From assembly GCF_024170465.1 (NCBI RefSeq), contig NZ_JALJYF010000001.1:434001-498000 (forward strand): a stretch of DNA of 64,000 bases. Direction: 5' to 3'. The notes beneath the pieces are model-generated. The model was given only the letters and a program-made list of their open reading frames with translations, did not search any database and was not told the DNA's origin. Source of the DNA: Natronospira proteinivora (GTDB lineage: Bacteria; Pseudomonadota; Gammaproteobacteria; Natronospirales; Natronospiraceae). Position numbers and translations under genes: made by a program. The stretch's first letter is position 1, and every line of letters begins with the position of its first letter. This document shows, in pieces, positions 34,481-43,589 of this stretch.

Positions 34481-35188
34481 ATGCGGACCTGGAACAAGTT
34501 CACGTTGATGTCTGCTGTTGTTTCCATCTTTAGCGCCTTGACGCTGCTGGCCTGGACGCCGCCGGCCAAGGCCGAGTCCTTGCCGGATCCGGCCGAAATG
34601 GTGGAGCGGACGGCCAATGAGATACTGAATGAATTGAAAGAACGCCGGGAGGAAATGCAGGAAGATCCCCGGGAAGCCTATGAGTTTGTTGAAGAGATCC
34701 TGTTACCGGTGTTCGATGTTCCCTATGCCACCCGTCTGGTGATGGGGCGGCATGGTCGGGATGCCAGCCGGGAACAACGCCGTGCTTTCGGTGAGGCCTT
34801 TTATAGTTTTCTGGTCCGCAGCTACGCCGATGGCCTGATTGAGTACGACATCTCCGATGTGGATATTGAGGTAAGACCGGTTCGCGGTGAACCGGACCCG
34901 GACCGGACCCGGGTTCGCACGGTTATCAAGCGTAGCGATGGCGGGGATATTCCCGTGGATTACAGCCTGCGTTATACCGACGATGGCTGGAAGGTCTTTG
35001 ATGTCACCATCGAGGGCGTGTCCTATGTCACCAACTATCGCAATTCCTTTGATAGCGAAATCCGTCAGCGTGGCCTGGATACCGTGATCGAGCGCCTTGA
35101 GGAGCGAGCCCGCAAGGCCGGGGAAGAATTGGAAGAGTCCATGGAAGAAGGCGCTGAGGATCAGTCCGACGAGGATTCCGATGAGTGA
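34481..35188 (+). CDS. mlaC: Periplasmic phospholipid carrier MlaC
   Basis: MlaC shuttles phospholipid across the periplasm between the MlaA-porin complex and MlaFEDB. The 235-residue protein has a signal peptide of about 31 residues (ending PPAKA), and the MlaC fold with LLPVFDVPYATRLVMGRHGRDASREQRRAFGEAFYSFLVRSYADGL in parts and a closing WKVFDVTIEGVSYVTNYRNSF. The last 40 residues form a coiled, highly acidic tail (EESMEEGAEDQSDEDSDE) not usual in enteric MlaC. Its end overlaps mlaB. Confidence 0.94.
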   Translation: MRTWNKFTLMSAVVSIFSALTLLAWTPPAKAESLPDPAEMVERTANEILNELKERREEMQEDPREAYEFVEEILLPVFDVPYATRLVMGRHGRDASREQRRAFGEAFYSFLVRSYADGLIEYDISDVDIEVRPVRGEPDPDRTRVRTVIKRSDGGDIPVDYSLRYTDDGWKVFDVTIEGVSYVTNYRNSFDSEIRQRGLDTVIERLEERARKAGEELEESMEEGAEDQSDEDSDE

Positions 35189-35489
35189 ACCCAAAGGGGC
35201 CGAGCTGGCGCTGGAAAATGTCTCGGAAGGGCGTTACCGACTCAGTGGAGAGCTGAGCTTCAAGACTGCCGAGCAGGCACTTGCCACCGGGCGGGATTTT
35301 CCGCTGGCGCAATCCCTGTGCCTGGATGTATCCGGGCTCGAACGCGTGGATAGTGCCGGTCTGGCGGTGATTCTGGAATGGTGGCGGCTGTCCCATTTGG
35401 CGGGAGGAAGCCTCAGCCTGGAAGGGCCCTCTGAGCAATTAAAAAAACTGATTGCCATTAGTGAATTGGAACCGGTATTGCTGGGTTGA
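35181..35489 (+). CDS. mlaB: STAS-domain protein MlaB
   Basis: MlaB binds MlaF and is needed for assembly and activity of the transporter. The start chosen is ATG at 35181 (MSEPKGAELALENVSEG), overlapping the mlaC end by 8 bases; the frame is open further upstream but only as antiphase mlaC. The 102 residues are a STAS domain with LCLDVSGLERVDSAGLAVILEWWR, where the Ser occupies the usual phosphorylatable position. It is the last gene of the operon and faces mlaA head-on. Confidence 0.92.
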   Translation: MSEPKGAELALENVSEGRYRLSGELSFKTAEQALATGRDFPLAQSLCLDVSGLERVDSAGLAVILEWWRLSHLAGGSLSLEGPSEQLKKLIAISELEPVLLG

Positions 35490-35496
35490 GCCGGGC

Positions 35497-36249
35497 TTAC
35501 CAATCCCAGTCATCGTCATCATCGTCGTCCCAGTCCAATTCCTCCGGTGGCGGATCGCCGTCATAAATCAGATGGCGCCGCCGCTGGAGGTAGGCTTCCC
35601 GCATGGAAACGTAGGGATCGTACTCCTCTTCCAGGAAGCGGTCCGCCTCCAGCAATTGGGCCCGGGTATCCACGGCGCGCAGGAGATAAACGCCGTAACG
35701 TTCGGGCAGTGGAATCACCGAGTAGGTCGGGTCGATATAGGTGTCCACGGCCAGTCCCGAGGTATCCCGGACGGTGGAAGGCCCCAAGGCCGGTAATACC
35801 AGATAGGGCCCGGGGCCCACGCCCCACACCCCGAGTGTCTGGCCGAAATCTTCATTGGCGCGCTCCAGGCCCAACTTGCTGGCCGGATCGAACAGCCCGC
35901 CAATACCGATGGTGGTATTGATCAGGAAACGTCCCGTTCCCGAAAAGGCCTCACCAAACTTTCCTTGCAGGGCACTGTTGGCGATGACACCAGGATGGGA
36001 AAGATTATTGATGAAATTCCGCGTGCCCAGGCGGGCAGGGCGGGGCACATAGTCCCGGTAGGCCACTGCTACCGGCCTGACAGCCGTTCGGTCCACGGCG
36101 TCGTTGAAGGCATAGATCTTGCGATTGAAGCCCTCATAAGGGTCCCGGGGGTCCCTTTCTTCCTGAGTCTGGTTCCCGGCGCAGCCTACCAGGAACAGGG
36201 CAATGAAAAGCCCGCTGATCAGGCGGGAAACATTGTGATGGACGTCCAT
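35497..36249 (-). CDS. mlaA: Outer-membrane lipoprotein MlaA (VacJ)
   Basis: MlaA removes mislocalised phospholipid from the outer leaflet and hands it to MlaC. Start placed at ATG 36249 because the signal peptide then ends in a lipobox LVGC with Cys23; a further in-frame ATG upstream gives an unlikely N-terminus. Family motifs are DPYEGFNRKIYAFNDAVD, FINNLSHPGVIANSALQGKF and FGQTLGVWGVGPGPYLVLPALGPST. Length 250. The C-terminus carries an odd Trp/Asp tail, ELDWDDDDDDDWDW. It is convergent with mlaFEDCB. Confidence 0.94.
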   Translation of the reverse strand: MDVHHNVSRLISGLFIALFLVGCAGNQTQEERDPRDPYEGFNRKIYAFNDAVDRTAVRPVAVAYRDYVPRPARLGTRNFINNLSHPGVIANSALQGKFGEAFSGTGRFLINTTIGIGGLFDPASKLGLERANEDFGQTLGVWGVGPGPYLVLPALGPSTVRDTSGLAVDTYIDPTYSVIPLPERYGVYLLRAVDTRAQLLEADRFLEEEYDPYVSMREAYLQRRRHLIYDGDPPPEELDWDDDDDDDWDW

Positions 36250-36487
36250 GGGTATTGGCTCGATACGAAAAAGAGTGCAAATGGTATCACGCTGTCTGGT
36301 ATCTGACAGCGGATGACGCAAGCCTTGGACAATGCGAAAATCAGGGGTTCAGTCCGTGACCTGCTTAAGGGGTGGCGGATGAGGGGAGGGCACTACCCTG
36401 GTGGTGCGAGAAGGGGGAATACGCGGGGCCCCGGGTTCCGGAATGATCGGAGCATGGTGGCACTCTTCAGAAACCGAAGGAGTTGCA

Positions 36488-39073
36488 ATGAAGATTCATC
36501 GCTATTTCCTCGCAGCCTGCCTGTTGGCGTTTGCGGGCAGTCTGCATGCTGAAAAAGATATTATGGAATGGTATCTGCCCTGGTCGGCGGATTATGACGA
36601 ATCCATTCCCACGCCGGAGTCCGTGCTCGGTTATGAGCCCGGGGAATGGCATGTCAGTCATGATCAACAGATCCGATATTTCGAGCGTCTGGCCGCGTCC
36701 TCGGACCGGGTTAGCCTGGTGGAGAAGGAGCGGACCTACGAACAGCGCCCCATGCTTGTGGTCAAAATCAGCGCCAGTGAAAACCAGTCCCGACTGGACG
36801 AAATCCGCGAAGAGCGTTTGGCTGCTCTGGAGCCGGGTTCCGATGCAGATCTGAGCGAGCAGCCGGTGGTGAACTGGCTGGGCTACAGTATCCATGGGGA
36901 CGAGGCCAGCGGCGCCAATGCCGCACTGGTGGTGGCCTGGCATCTGGCTGCGGCTCAGGATGACAAGACTCGTGCATTGCTTGACGACAGCATCATTCTC
37001 ATTGAACCGGCCATGAATCCCGATGGGGTTCAGCGCTTTGCCAGCTGGGTCAATTCCCATCGTGGCCATACCCTGGTGGGGGACCCCCAGAACCGGGAGC
37101 ACCGCCAGGCCTGGCCCCGGGCCAGGACCAATCATTACTGGTTCGATCTGAACCGGGATTGGCTGCCGGTTCAGCACCCGGAATCCAGAGCCCGTGTGGC
37201 CGGCTTCCACCACTGGAAACCCAATGTGGTGGGGGACTGGCATGAGATGGGGCGTAACAGCACCTATTTCTTCCAACCGGGTGACCCGGAGCGGAACAAT
37301 CCCCGCACGCCGGAACGCAACTACGAGCTCACCGCCGATATCGCCGAGTACCATGGCCGGATCCTTGATGAACACGGGGAGACCTATTTCACCAAGGAAG
37401 TGTTCGACGATTATTACTATGGCAAGGGTTCTACCTTCCCCGATATCAATGCGGCGGTAGGGATCCTGTATGAGCAGGGTAGTGCAAGGGGTCATCTGCG
37501 AGAGACCATTTATGGCGAGCGCAGTTTCAAGGACGCCGTCCGTAATCAGGTGCTGACATCCTTCTCCACTTTGGAAGCGGCCTACGAGATGCGCGAGGAA
37601 TTGCTCAGCTTCCAGCGGGAGTTTTTCGAAGACGCCCTGGAGGAGGCCTCGGGGGATCGTCGCAAGGCATTTGTCATTGGCGAACCGGGAGACCAGGCTC
37701 GCACGGCCGAGCTGGTGGAAATACTGCTCCGCCAGGACGTGGAAGTCCGCCCGCTGGGTTCTTCCATTGAGGCAGATGGACAGCGCTTCAATCCGGGTGA
37801 AGCCTGGGTGATTCCGCTGGAACAGCCTCAGTACCGTTTCATCCTGGCCATGATGGAACGCCAGCTGGAGTTCCCCAGCACCCGTTTCTATGATGTCTCA
37901 ACCTGGACGCTGCCCCTGTCCTTCAATATGCCCATCGCCGAACTGTCGGCCCGCCAGTTGCGCCAGGTGGATGCCGGTGAACCGCTGACCCAGGCGCCGG
38001 ATTTCGGTGGCATGGCGGATCTGAGCAGTGACAAGCCGGTGGCCTGGGCCTTTGATTGGGAGCCCTACTATGCGCCCCGCATGACCCAGCGTCTGCTGGA
38101 GGCCGGTGCCCGTCTGCATGTGGCCACGGAGCCCTTTGAGTCTCCGATTGGCGATGGGGAAACCCGCCGCTTTGATCGTGGTTCGATCATGATTCCAGTG
38201 GGGATGCAGGAAGACGGCGTGGCCGAGAAAGTGGAATCCATTATTCGCCGCAACTGGGCCCGGGATGGTGTGTCCGTTTCCAGTATCCAGGGCGGTTTGT
38301 CCCGGGATGGCGTGGACCTGGGTAGCCGGAGCTTCCAGCCGGTTGAAAAGGTTCGTCCCATGATCCTGGTGGATGATGGCGTGAACATGCAGGAAGCCGG
38401 GGAAATCTGGCATCTGCTGGATTTCCGATACGAAATCCCGGTGTCCCTGGTGAATCGGGATGAGGTTTCAAGCGCCGATCTGGATCGCTACACCCACATC
38501 TTCATGGTGAACGGAAACTGGTCCGGTTTCAGTGAGGAGGCAGAGAAAGCCCTTCATGAATGGGTCCGTGAAGGGGGCACCCTGGTGGCCCAGAAGAGTG
38601 CGGTGGAGTGGGTCTCGGATACCGGCCTGTATGAACTGGAATTCCGCGAACGGGATCAGGGCGAAGAGACTCGCAAGCCCTATGAGGCATTCAGCCAGGA
38701 CATCGCCGCCCAGGTCATCGGGGGATCCATCTTCGAAGCGGAACTGGATTTGTCTCATCCCATGGCCTATGGCTATGCCCGGGAAAGTCTGCCCATATTC
38801 CGCAACAGCACTCGCTTTGTGGAGCCGGTGGAAAACCCCTATGTGCAGGTGGCCCGTTACACGGATGAACCGCTCCTGAGCGGCTACGTGTCGGATGAGA
38901 ACCTGGAACTGGCCGGGGGTAGTGTGCCGGTGCTGGCCGACCGAGTGGGTTCTGGTTCGGTGGTGCTGTTCGTGGATAATCCGAGCTTCCGGGCCTTCTG
39001 GTTCGGCACCAATCGCCTGCTGCTGAACAGCCTGTTCTTCAGCGAGGCCTTTGGCCATACCCGTCGGCCGTAG
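36488..39073 (+). CDS. Secreted M14-family zinc carboxypeptidase-like protein
   Basis: An 861-residue exported protein with a signal peptide (KIHRYFLAACLLAFAGSLHA). The peptidase domain covers about residues 45-400: zinc ligands His136 and Glu139 in GYSIHGDEASGAN and His252 in VVGDWHEMGRNSTYFF, with the substrate segment NPDGVQRFASW. The second half includes a glutamine-amidotransferase-like domain (FMVNGNWSGFSEEAEKALHEWVREGGTLVAQKSA). ATG 36488 with AAGGAG is chosen over an open frame from 36401. It probably degrades peptides outside the cell or in the periplasm; exact substrate unknown. Confidence 0.88.
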   Translation: MKIHRYFLAACLLAFAGSLHAEKDIMEWYLPWSADYDESIPTPESVLGYEPGEWHVSHDQQIRYFERLAASSDRVSLVEKERTYEQRPMLVVKISASENQSRLDEIREERLAALEPGSDADLSEQPVVNWLGYSIHGDEASGANAALVVAWHLAAAQDDKTRALLDDSIILIEPAMNPDGVQRFASWVNSHRGHTLVGDPQNREHRQAWPRARTNHYWFDLNRDWLPVQHPESRARVAGFHHWKPNVVGDWHEMGRNSTYFFQPGDPERNNPRTPERNYELTADIAEYHGRILDEHGETYFTKEVFDDYYYGKGSTFPDINAAVGILYEQGSARGHLRETIYGERSFKDAVRNQVLTSFSTLEAAYEMREELLSFQREFFEDALEEASGDRRKAFVIGEPGDQARTAELVEILLRQDVEVRPLGSSIEADGQRFNPGEAWVIPLEQPQYRFILAMMERQLEFPSTRFYDVSTWTLPLSFNMPIAELSARQLRQVDAGEPLTQAPDFGGMADLSSDKPVAWAFDWEPYYAPRMTQRLLEAGARLHVATEPFESPIGDGETRRFDRGSIMIPVGMQEDGVAEKVESIIRRNWARDGVSVSSIQGGLSRDGVDLGSRSFQPVEKVRPMILVDDGVNMQEAGEIWHLLDFRYEIPVSLVNRDEVSSADLDRYTHIFMVNGNWSGFSEEAEKALHEWVREGGTLVAQKSAVEWVSDTGLYELEFRERDQGEETRKPYEAFSQDIAAQVIGGSIFEAELDLSHPMAYGYARESLPIFRNSTRFVEPVENPYVQVARYTDEPLLSGYVSDENLELAGGSVPVLADRVGSGSVVLFVDNPSFRAFWFGTNRLLLNSLFFSEAFGHTRRP

Positions 39074-39094
39074 GGCTTGGCAGGGTTGTTGACC

Positions 39095-39133
39095 CAAAAA
39101 AGCCCCCGTTCATTCGAACGGGGGCTTTTTTTT
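39095..39133. terminator. Bidirectional terminator between M14 peptidase and bepA
   Basis: AGCCCCCGTTC at 39101-39111 pairs with GAACGGGGGCT at 39116-39126 around ATTC, with six A before and eight T after. It can stop transcription on both strands, serving the peptidase gene (plus) and the bepA gene (minus). Confidence 0.93.
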
Positions 39134-39182
39134 GGTTCTTCGCGCAGTTCCGAATAGGGTGGACCTTGTTCGGATGGCTGAC

Positions 39183-40703
39183 TTAGTCGCGCTCGGGGTT
39201 TCTGGGGCGCGGGTCCTGGGCGCGTCTTACCTCTTGGGGCAGCATCTCCCATTCCCGCCGCAGCTGTGCCATCCGCTGCTCGAAACGCCGTTCTGCCCGG
39301 GGATCGATTTGCGGTTGAGCGAAGGCGAGCTGCATCTGGGTCAGTGCGGCAAAAATATTGCCCTGCTCCAGGTGAAAGCCAGCCATGTGGTAATGGGATT
39401 CTGCCTGACGGCCCATTTCGCTATGGGCACGGGCCATCAAGCGGTGGTGACGGGGCTGGACGCCGGGGCGCTCCACCAGCCGCTCGAGAACCTTCAGGGC
39501 GGCTCCGATTTCGTTCATATCCAGCAGGGAGCGGGCATAGCTTTCCATCAGGGTCTCATTATTGGGGAAAAGCCGTGCCGCCCGCTCATACACTTCCTGC
39601 GCTTCCTCCATTTTGTCCTGGGAAACCAGGTTTTCCGCCCAGCCCAGGTGATAGCTGATGATGTCCGGCGAAGCATTGGCCAGCTGAGAGAAGATGTGTG
39701 CCGCCTGCTCGTGGCGTGAACGGAACTGATGCACCAGCGCCTGTTGATATCGTTCCAGCTGGTGGGTGAAGTCCAGCTCCAAGGGGGAGCGGGCCGGGTT
39801 GAGTCGCACCAGCTCCCGTTGGCCTCGGGCGGCCATTTGGGCATTAATCCTTTCCCGGATCAGGTAGAAGCGACGGCTGGAGTCCCGGTGCTCACCATCC
39901 GCCTCATCTGCCCGATTACGGGCTTCCGTGATTCGGGATGAAGTCAGGGGATGGGTTCTCAGGTATTCAGGCATCGCGGCCCCGGCGGTGTGCTGGGTTT
40001 GCCGGTGCAATTTCTCAAAGAAGCGAACCATGCCCTGTGGGTCAAAACCGGCCTCGGTCAGTATACGAATCCCGACACGATCCGCCTCGTATTCGTGGGC
40101 CCGGGTATAGTTGATCTGCCGTTGCATCTGCAGGGCCTGGGCCGAGAGGGCCCCGGCCATGGCCGCATCGCTGTTGCCTGTTTGGCTTGCCACCAGTACG
40201 GCGGCGATCATGGCCCCCACCGTCGCCAAGCCGGAACCCCGCATGGCGTCCATCTGGCGGGCAATATGCCGCTGGGTCACGTGGGCGATTTCGTGAGCCA
40301 TTACCCCTGCCAGTTCAGCTTCGGTGTCGGCGGCCAGGATAAGGCCGGCATTGATACCAATGTAGCCACCGGGCAGGGCGAAAGCATTGATGCCATCACT
40401 GCGCATGATGAAAAAACGATAGTGTTCACCGGGGCGGGAGCTATGAGCGGCCAGGTGTTGGCCCACGCTTTGGATATATTCCTCCACGTCCGGATCTTCC
40501 AGCATCAGCCCGGCATCACGAATCTGGCGCACGATATCCTTGCCGATTCGGGCCTCTTCCCGGGGACTGAAAATCTGGCTGCTGGCATCACCCAGATTGG
40601 GCAGTTGGGAAATATCGAAACCACTGCCTCCATGGGCGGTGCCGGCTCCAGCCAGCAGGCCGATGCCAACCAGGCTCAGCAGGCTTTGTCTTAATGCGCG
40701 CAT
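39183..40703 (-). CDS. bepA: Outer-membrane assembly metalloprotease/chaperone BepA
   Basis: BepA is a periplasmic M48 protease with TPR repeats that degrades stalled LptD and helps outer-membrane protein assembly. It has 506 residues and a signal peptide of about 24. The M48 motif is VMAHEIAHVTQRHIARQ with His137, Glu138 and His141, and the third zinc ligand is in AHEYEADRVG. Loop stretches FALPGGYIGINAG are typical. The C-terminal 200 residues form TPR repeats. It is a single gene on this strand, and its neighbours match the known bepA region. Confidence 0.95.
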   Translation of the reverse strand: MRALRQSLLSLVGIGLLAGAGTAHGGSGFDISQLPNLGDASSQIFSPREEARIGKDIVRQIRDAGLMLEDPDVEEYIQSVGQHLAAHSSRPGEHYRFFIMRSDGINAFALPGGYIGINAGLILAADTEAELAGVMAHEIAHVTQRHIARQMDAMRGSGLATVGAMIAAVLVASQTGNSDAAMAGALSAQALQMQRQINYTRAHEYEADRVGIRILTEAGFDPQGMVRFFEKLHRQTQHTAGAAMPEYLRTHPLTSSRITEARNRADEADGEHRDSSRRFYLIRERINAQMAARGQRELVRLNPARSPLELDFTHQLERYQQALVHQFRSRHEQAAHIFSQLANASPDIISYHLGWAENLVSQDKMEEAQEVYERAARLFPNNETLMESYARSLLDMNEIGAALKVLERLVERPGVQPRHHRLMARAHSEMGRQAESHYHMAGFHLEQGNIFAALTQMQLAFAQPQIDPRAERRFEQRMAQLRREWEMLPQEVRRAQDPRPRNPERD

Positions 40704-40872
40704 GAGGTGCCCTGTCGTCTCCCTGTGGACGTCCTGCAGAAATCGCGGATCGCTATAGAGCTTGGGACAAGTTTTCTCCAGTCCGGTTTCATGCGGGGCC
40801 CCCTCCGGGGCAAATATCGCTGAATAGTCTCAGTCTAACAGCTGTGGGATGCGGTGCCAGAAAGCCGACCGA

Positions 40873-40908
40873 CATGAAAAAAGCCCGCGGTAGCGGGCTT
40901 TTTTCATG
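40873..40908. terminator. Bidirectional terminator downstream of fadL
   Basis: A 16-base perfect stem: the arm at 40873-40888 (including AAAAAAGCCCGC) pairs with the arm at 40893-40908 (GCGGGCTTTTTT plus four more) around GGTA. It lies 21 bases past the fadL stop on the reverse strand, and can act in both directions. Confidence 0.93.
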
Positions 40909-40929
40909 CTCAGGCAAGCGTTTTCAGTC

Positions 40930-42282
40930 TCAGTCGAACAGGTAGCGGTAGGAAACCCCCACGATATTAGCGGAAACCTCGTAGGTCCCGACGATATTGT
41001 CGCCCTGGCTTCCATCATGATCCAGAGAGATGTCGTCATCCAGCATCAGATGGGTGTAGGCGAAATCCCATTCACTGTTGGGGGACTGCTTAAAGGTGGC
41101 ACCGAAGGAGAACCAGGTCCGGTCGTCGTCCGGCAGGCGCGGCGTGCGGTACTGGTCGTCCACGGGGCTCTCGTCGTAGGCCAGACCGGCACGGAGGGTC
41201 CAGCGGTCATTGTGCCGGTAGTCAAAACCCACCGAATAGCGCATGTCATCCTGGTAATTCTGTTCTTCTACGGTGTCCTCACCACCCTGGGTTTCGGGGT
41301 TTCGGTATTCGACTCGTAGTTCGTCGAAGGTGCTCCAACCCATCCAGGTGACATCCCCCAGCAGGGTCCAGCGATCATCCAGTTCGTGGGCCACGCTGAC
41401 AGAGAGGCTGTCCGGTGCTCGGAATCCAGCATCCACGCGGCCATCGGAGAAAGCAGCGGCGATCTGGGGTGGCACCTCTTCCGGTACGCCGAAGCGGGCG
41501 TCGCCGGTCAGATCATGCTTGACCTGGCTGCGGTAGTGAATGCCCACCCGGGTCTGGTCGCCTTCCCACAGGGCCCCCACGTTGAAGCCATAACCCACGC
41601 CATCGCCCTTGATTTGGGCACTGCCATCGGCTTCCTGAGGGCGCAGACCCAGGGCAGAGCAGGTGGTGGGGTCCACCTGGTCAAAGCACACGGCCCCGAA
41701 ATCTACTGCATTGGTCAACTCCACTTCCATGTATTGGACGTTGAGGCCAAAGCCCAGAGACCACTGATCGTCAATCTTGTAGGACAGGGAAGGGTTGACG
41801 TTAATGATGGATACGTCCGAGAGCCTGGCCTGATAGCGGAAGATGGAGTCGTCATCGTAGCTGGTGGCCAGGCCAAAGGGTGCACCGATACCCAGGCCAA
41901 AGTTCCAGTCGTCATTGATGACGCGATGGTAGTAGAAATTGGGAACCGGGCTGGCTCCATCCCCCACATCACCGCCTTCGCCCCCCGAGAGTGGCTGGCC
42001 GGTGGCGTCGGTAGCGCTTTCCTTGGTGAAATCGCCCTGCAGGTCGATTACGGCAACCCCGAAAAGCAGCTCATCCCGATCCAGCCGGCTCATGGCGGCC
42101 GGGTTGAAGTAAATGGTGCTGGCGTCGTCGCCGAGGGCAGCGCTACCGGCGTAGGCATGGCCCAGACCCCGGTTGCCTTGTTCGATCAGGTGGAAACCAG
42201 CGGCCGAAGCCGTCATGGGGGCGGCCAGGGCGGCACCAAGCACAACGGCGATACTGCGGCGTAGCGTGTTCTTGTGCATCAT
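40930..42282 (-). CDS. FadL-family outer-membrane transport protein
   Basis: FadL-type barrels take up long-chain fatty acids or other hydrophobic compounds. The 450-residue protein has a signal peptide (ends MTASA) followed by AGFHLIEQGNRGLGHAYAGSAALGDDASTIYFNPAAMSRL, which carries the FadL N-terminal plug motif including N-P-A-A-M. The rest shows repeated amphipathic strands, and the final strand is GVSYRYLFD. The first two codons are both ATG. An in-between palindrome with the next gene may be an operator. Substrate is not predictable. Confidence 0.92.
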   Translation of the reverse strand: MMHKNTLRRSIAVVLGAALAAPMTASAAGFHLIEQGNRGLGHAYAGSAALGDDASTIYFNPAAMSRLDRDELLFGVAVIDLQGDFTKESATDATGQPLSGGEGGDVGDGASPVPNFYYHRVINDDWNFGLGIGAPFGLATSYDDDSIFRYQARLSDVSIINVNPSLSYKIDDQWSLGFGLNVQYMEVELTNAVDFGAVCFDQVDPTTCSALGLRPQEADGSAQIKGDGVGYGFNVGALWEGDQTRVGIHYRSQVKHDLTGDARFGVPEEVPPQIAAAFSDGRVDAGFRAPDSLSVSVAHELDDRWTLLGDVTWMGWSTFDELRVEYRNPETQGGEDTVEEQNYQDDMRYSVGFDYRHNDRWTLRAGLAYDESPVDDQYRTPRLPDDDRTWFSFGATFKQSPNSEWDFAYTHLMLDDDISLDHDGSQGDNIVGTYEVSANIVGVSYRYLFD

Positions 42283-42360
42283 TTTTCCTTCCTCAAGGTC
42301 GATTCCAAGACTCCTGAGCCTGATTTAAGCACAGGGAAAGCGAAAATGAAACGCCCGTTT

Positions 42361-42379
42361 ACAACAACTGTCTTGTTGT
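42361..42379. promoter_or_regulatory. Palindrome between fadL and the perM-like gene
   Basis: ACAACAA and TTGTTGT form a perfect 7-base inverted repeat around CTGTC in the 190-base gap between divergent genes. A partial copy TTTACAACA recurs at about 42412-42420 (also present at 42359). The size fits a TetR-type operator, for instance a fatty-acid regulator; it could also be chance in an AT-richer spacer. Confidence 0.35.
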
Positions 42380-42472
42380 GCCGCGGCGGGGGTGCAATCA
42401 TCTGTGGGTCCTTTACAACAGATGTGGAAAAGGCCATGATTCTCCCTCAAATCCGGCGGGTGTGACGGGCAA

Positions 42473-43552
42473 ATGATGGACGTCATCAGACAGTGGTTCC
42501 AACGGCATTTTTCCGATCCTCAGGTGGTGATTCTCGCCACGCTATTGCTGACCGGTTTTCTGGCCGTCATTTTTGCCGGCCAATACTTGGCGCCGGTGAT
42601 GGCCAGTATTGTCATCGCCTATCTGTTGGAAGGTGTCATCAAGCCCATGCAACACTGGGGCATTCCTCGATTGCTGGCGGTCTTGTTCACCTTTACCATC
42701 TTTTTCGTGGTGTTACTGGCCATCCTCTTCGGCCTGTTTCCCGTGCTGACCCGCCAGGCCACCCAGTTTCTGGGGGAAGTGCCGGAGATGCTGACCGAGG
42801 GCCAGCGTCTGATCCTGACTTTGCCTGAACGCTACCCCGCGCTGTTCAGTGAAACCCAGATGGAAGAGTTTGTGGGCCAGATTCGTTCCGAGGCGGCCCG
42901 TTTCAGTGAGGATATGCTGCGCCAGACCATTTCTTCGGTGGTGGGGGTGATCACCTTTACGGTTTATATCATCCTGATGCCGTTGCTGGTTTTCTTCTTC
43001 CTCAAGGACAAGGAAGCCATCCTGGCCTGGGCCCGCAGTTACATGCCCCGCGAGCGGGGTCTGGCGACCCGGGTGTGGCAGGAAGTGGATGCCCAGCTGG
43101 GGAATTTTATTCGTGGCAAGTTCTGGGAGATCCTGATTGTATGGGTGGTTAGCTATGCCACCTTCCTGTTCATGGGACTCAATTTCGCCATGCTATTGGG
43201 CTTTCTGGTGGGTATTTCGGTCCTGATTCCCTATATCGGTGCCGCGGTAATGACCTTCCCGGTGGCCATGGTCGCCTATTTCCAGTTTGGTTGGAGTGCG
43301 GAACTGGCCTGGATTCTGGTGGCTTACGGCATCATCCAGATGCTGGACGGCAATGTGCTGGTACCGATCCTCTTCTCGGAAGTCATCAATCTCCACCCCA
43401 TTGCCATTATTGTGGCGGTGTTGTTCTTCGGGGGGATCTGGGGCTTCTGGGGGGTCTTTTTTGCCATCCCCCTGGCCATTCTGATCCAGGCCATTCTGCG
43501 GGCCTGGCCAAGAAAGGGAGATGAGGAGGCAACCGCCTCCGAAGGGGCCTGA
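42473..43552 (+). CDS. perM: AI-2E family (PerM-like) membrane permease
   Basis: A 359-residue inner-membrane protein with seven to eight hydrophobic segments and the family core LLVFFFLKDKEAIL, LGFLVGISVLIPYIGAAVMTFPVA and the closing ILFSEVINLHPIAIIVAVLFFGGIWGFWGVFFAIPLAI (in parts). The family contains exporters of AI-2 and Na+(Li+)/H+ antiporters, so the substrate is not fixed. The gene name follows the conserved bepA-perM-bcp-gcvR-dapA order and is therefore tentative. Confidence 0.88.
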   Translation: MMDVIRQWFQRHFSDPQVVILATLLLTGFLAVIFAGQYLAPVMASIVIAYLLEGVIKPMQHWGIPRLLAVLFTFTIFFVVLLAILFGLFPVLTRQATQFLGEVPEMLTEGQRLILTLPERYPALFSETQMEEFVGQIRSEAARFSEDMLRQTISSVVGVITFTVYIILMPLLVFFFLKDKEAILAWARSYMPRERGLATRVWQEVDAQLGNFIRGKFWEILIVWVVSYATFLFMGLNFAMLLGFLVGISVLIPYIGAAVMTFPVAMVAYFQFGWSAELAWILVAYGIIQMLDGNVLVPILFSEVINLHPIAIIVAVLFFGGIWGFWGVFFAIPLAILIQAILRAWPRKGDEEATASEGA

Positions 43553-43589
43553 TTGGCCCAGCGTTTCCCGGAGGTGGTTTTCCGAGGTT

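Noticed and set aside
35452-36306. Forward frames opposite mlaA
   Set aside because: They are antisense to a clear lipoprotein gene and show no protein family features.
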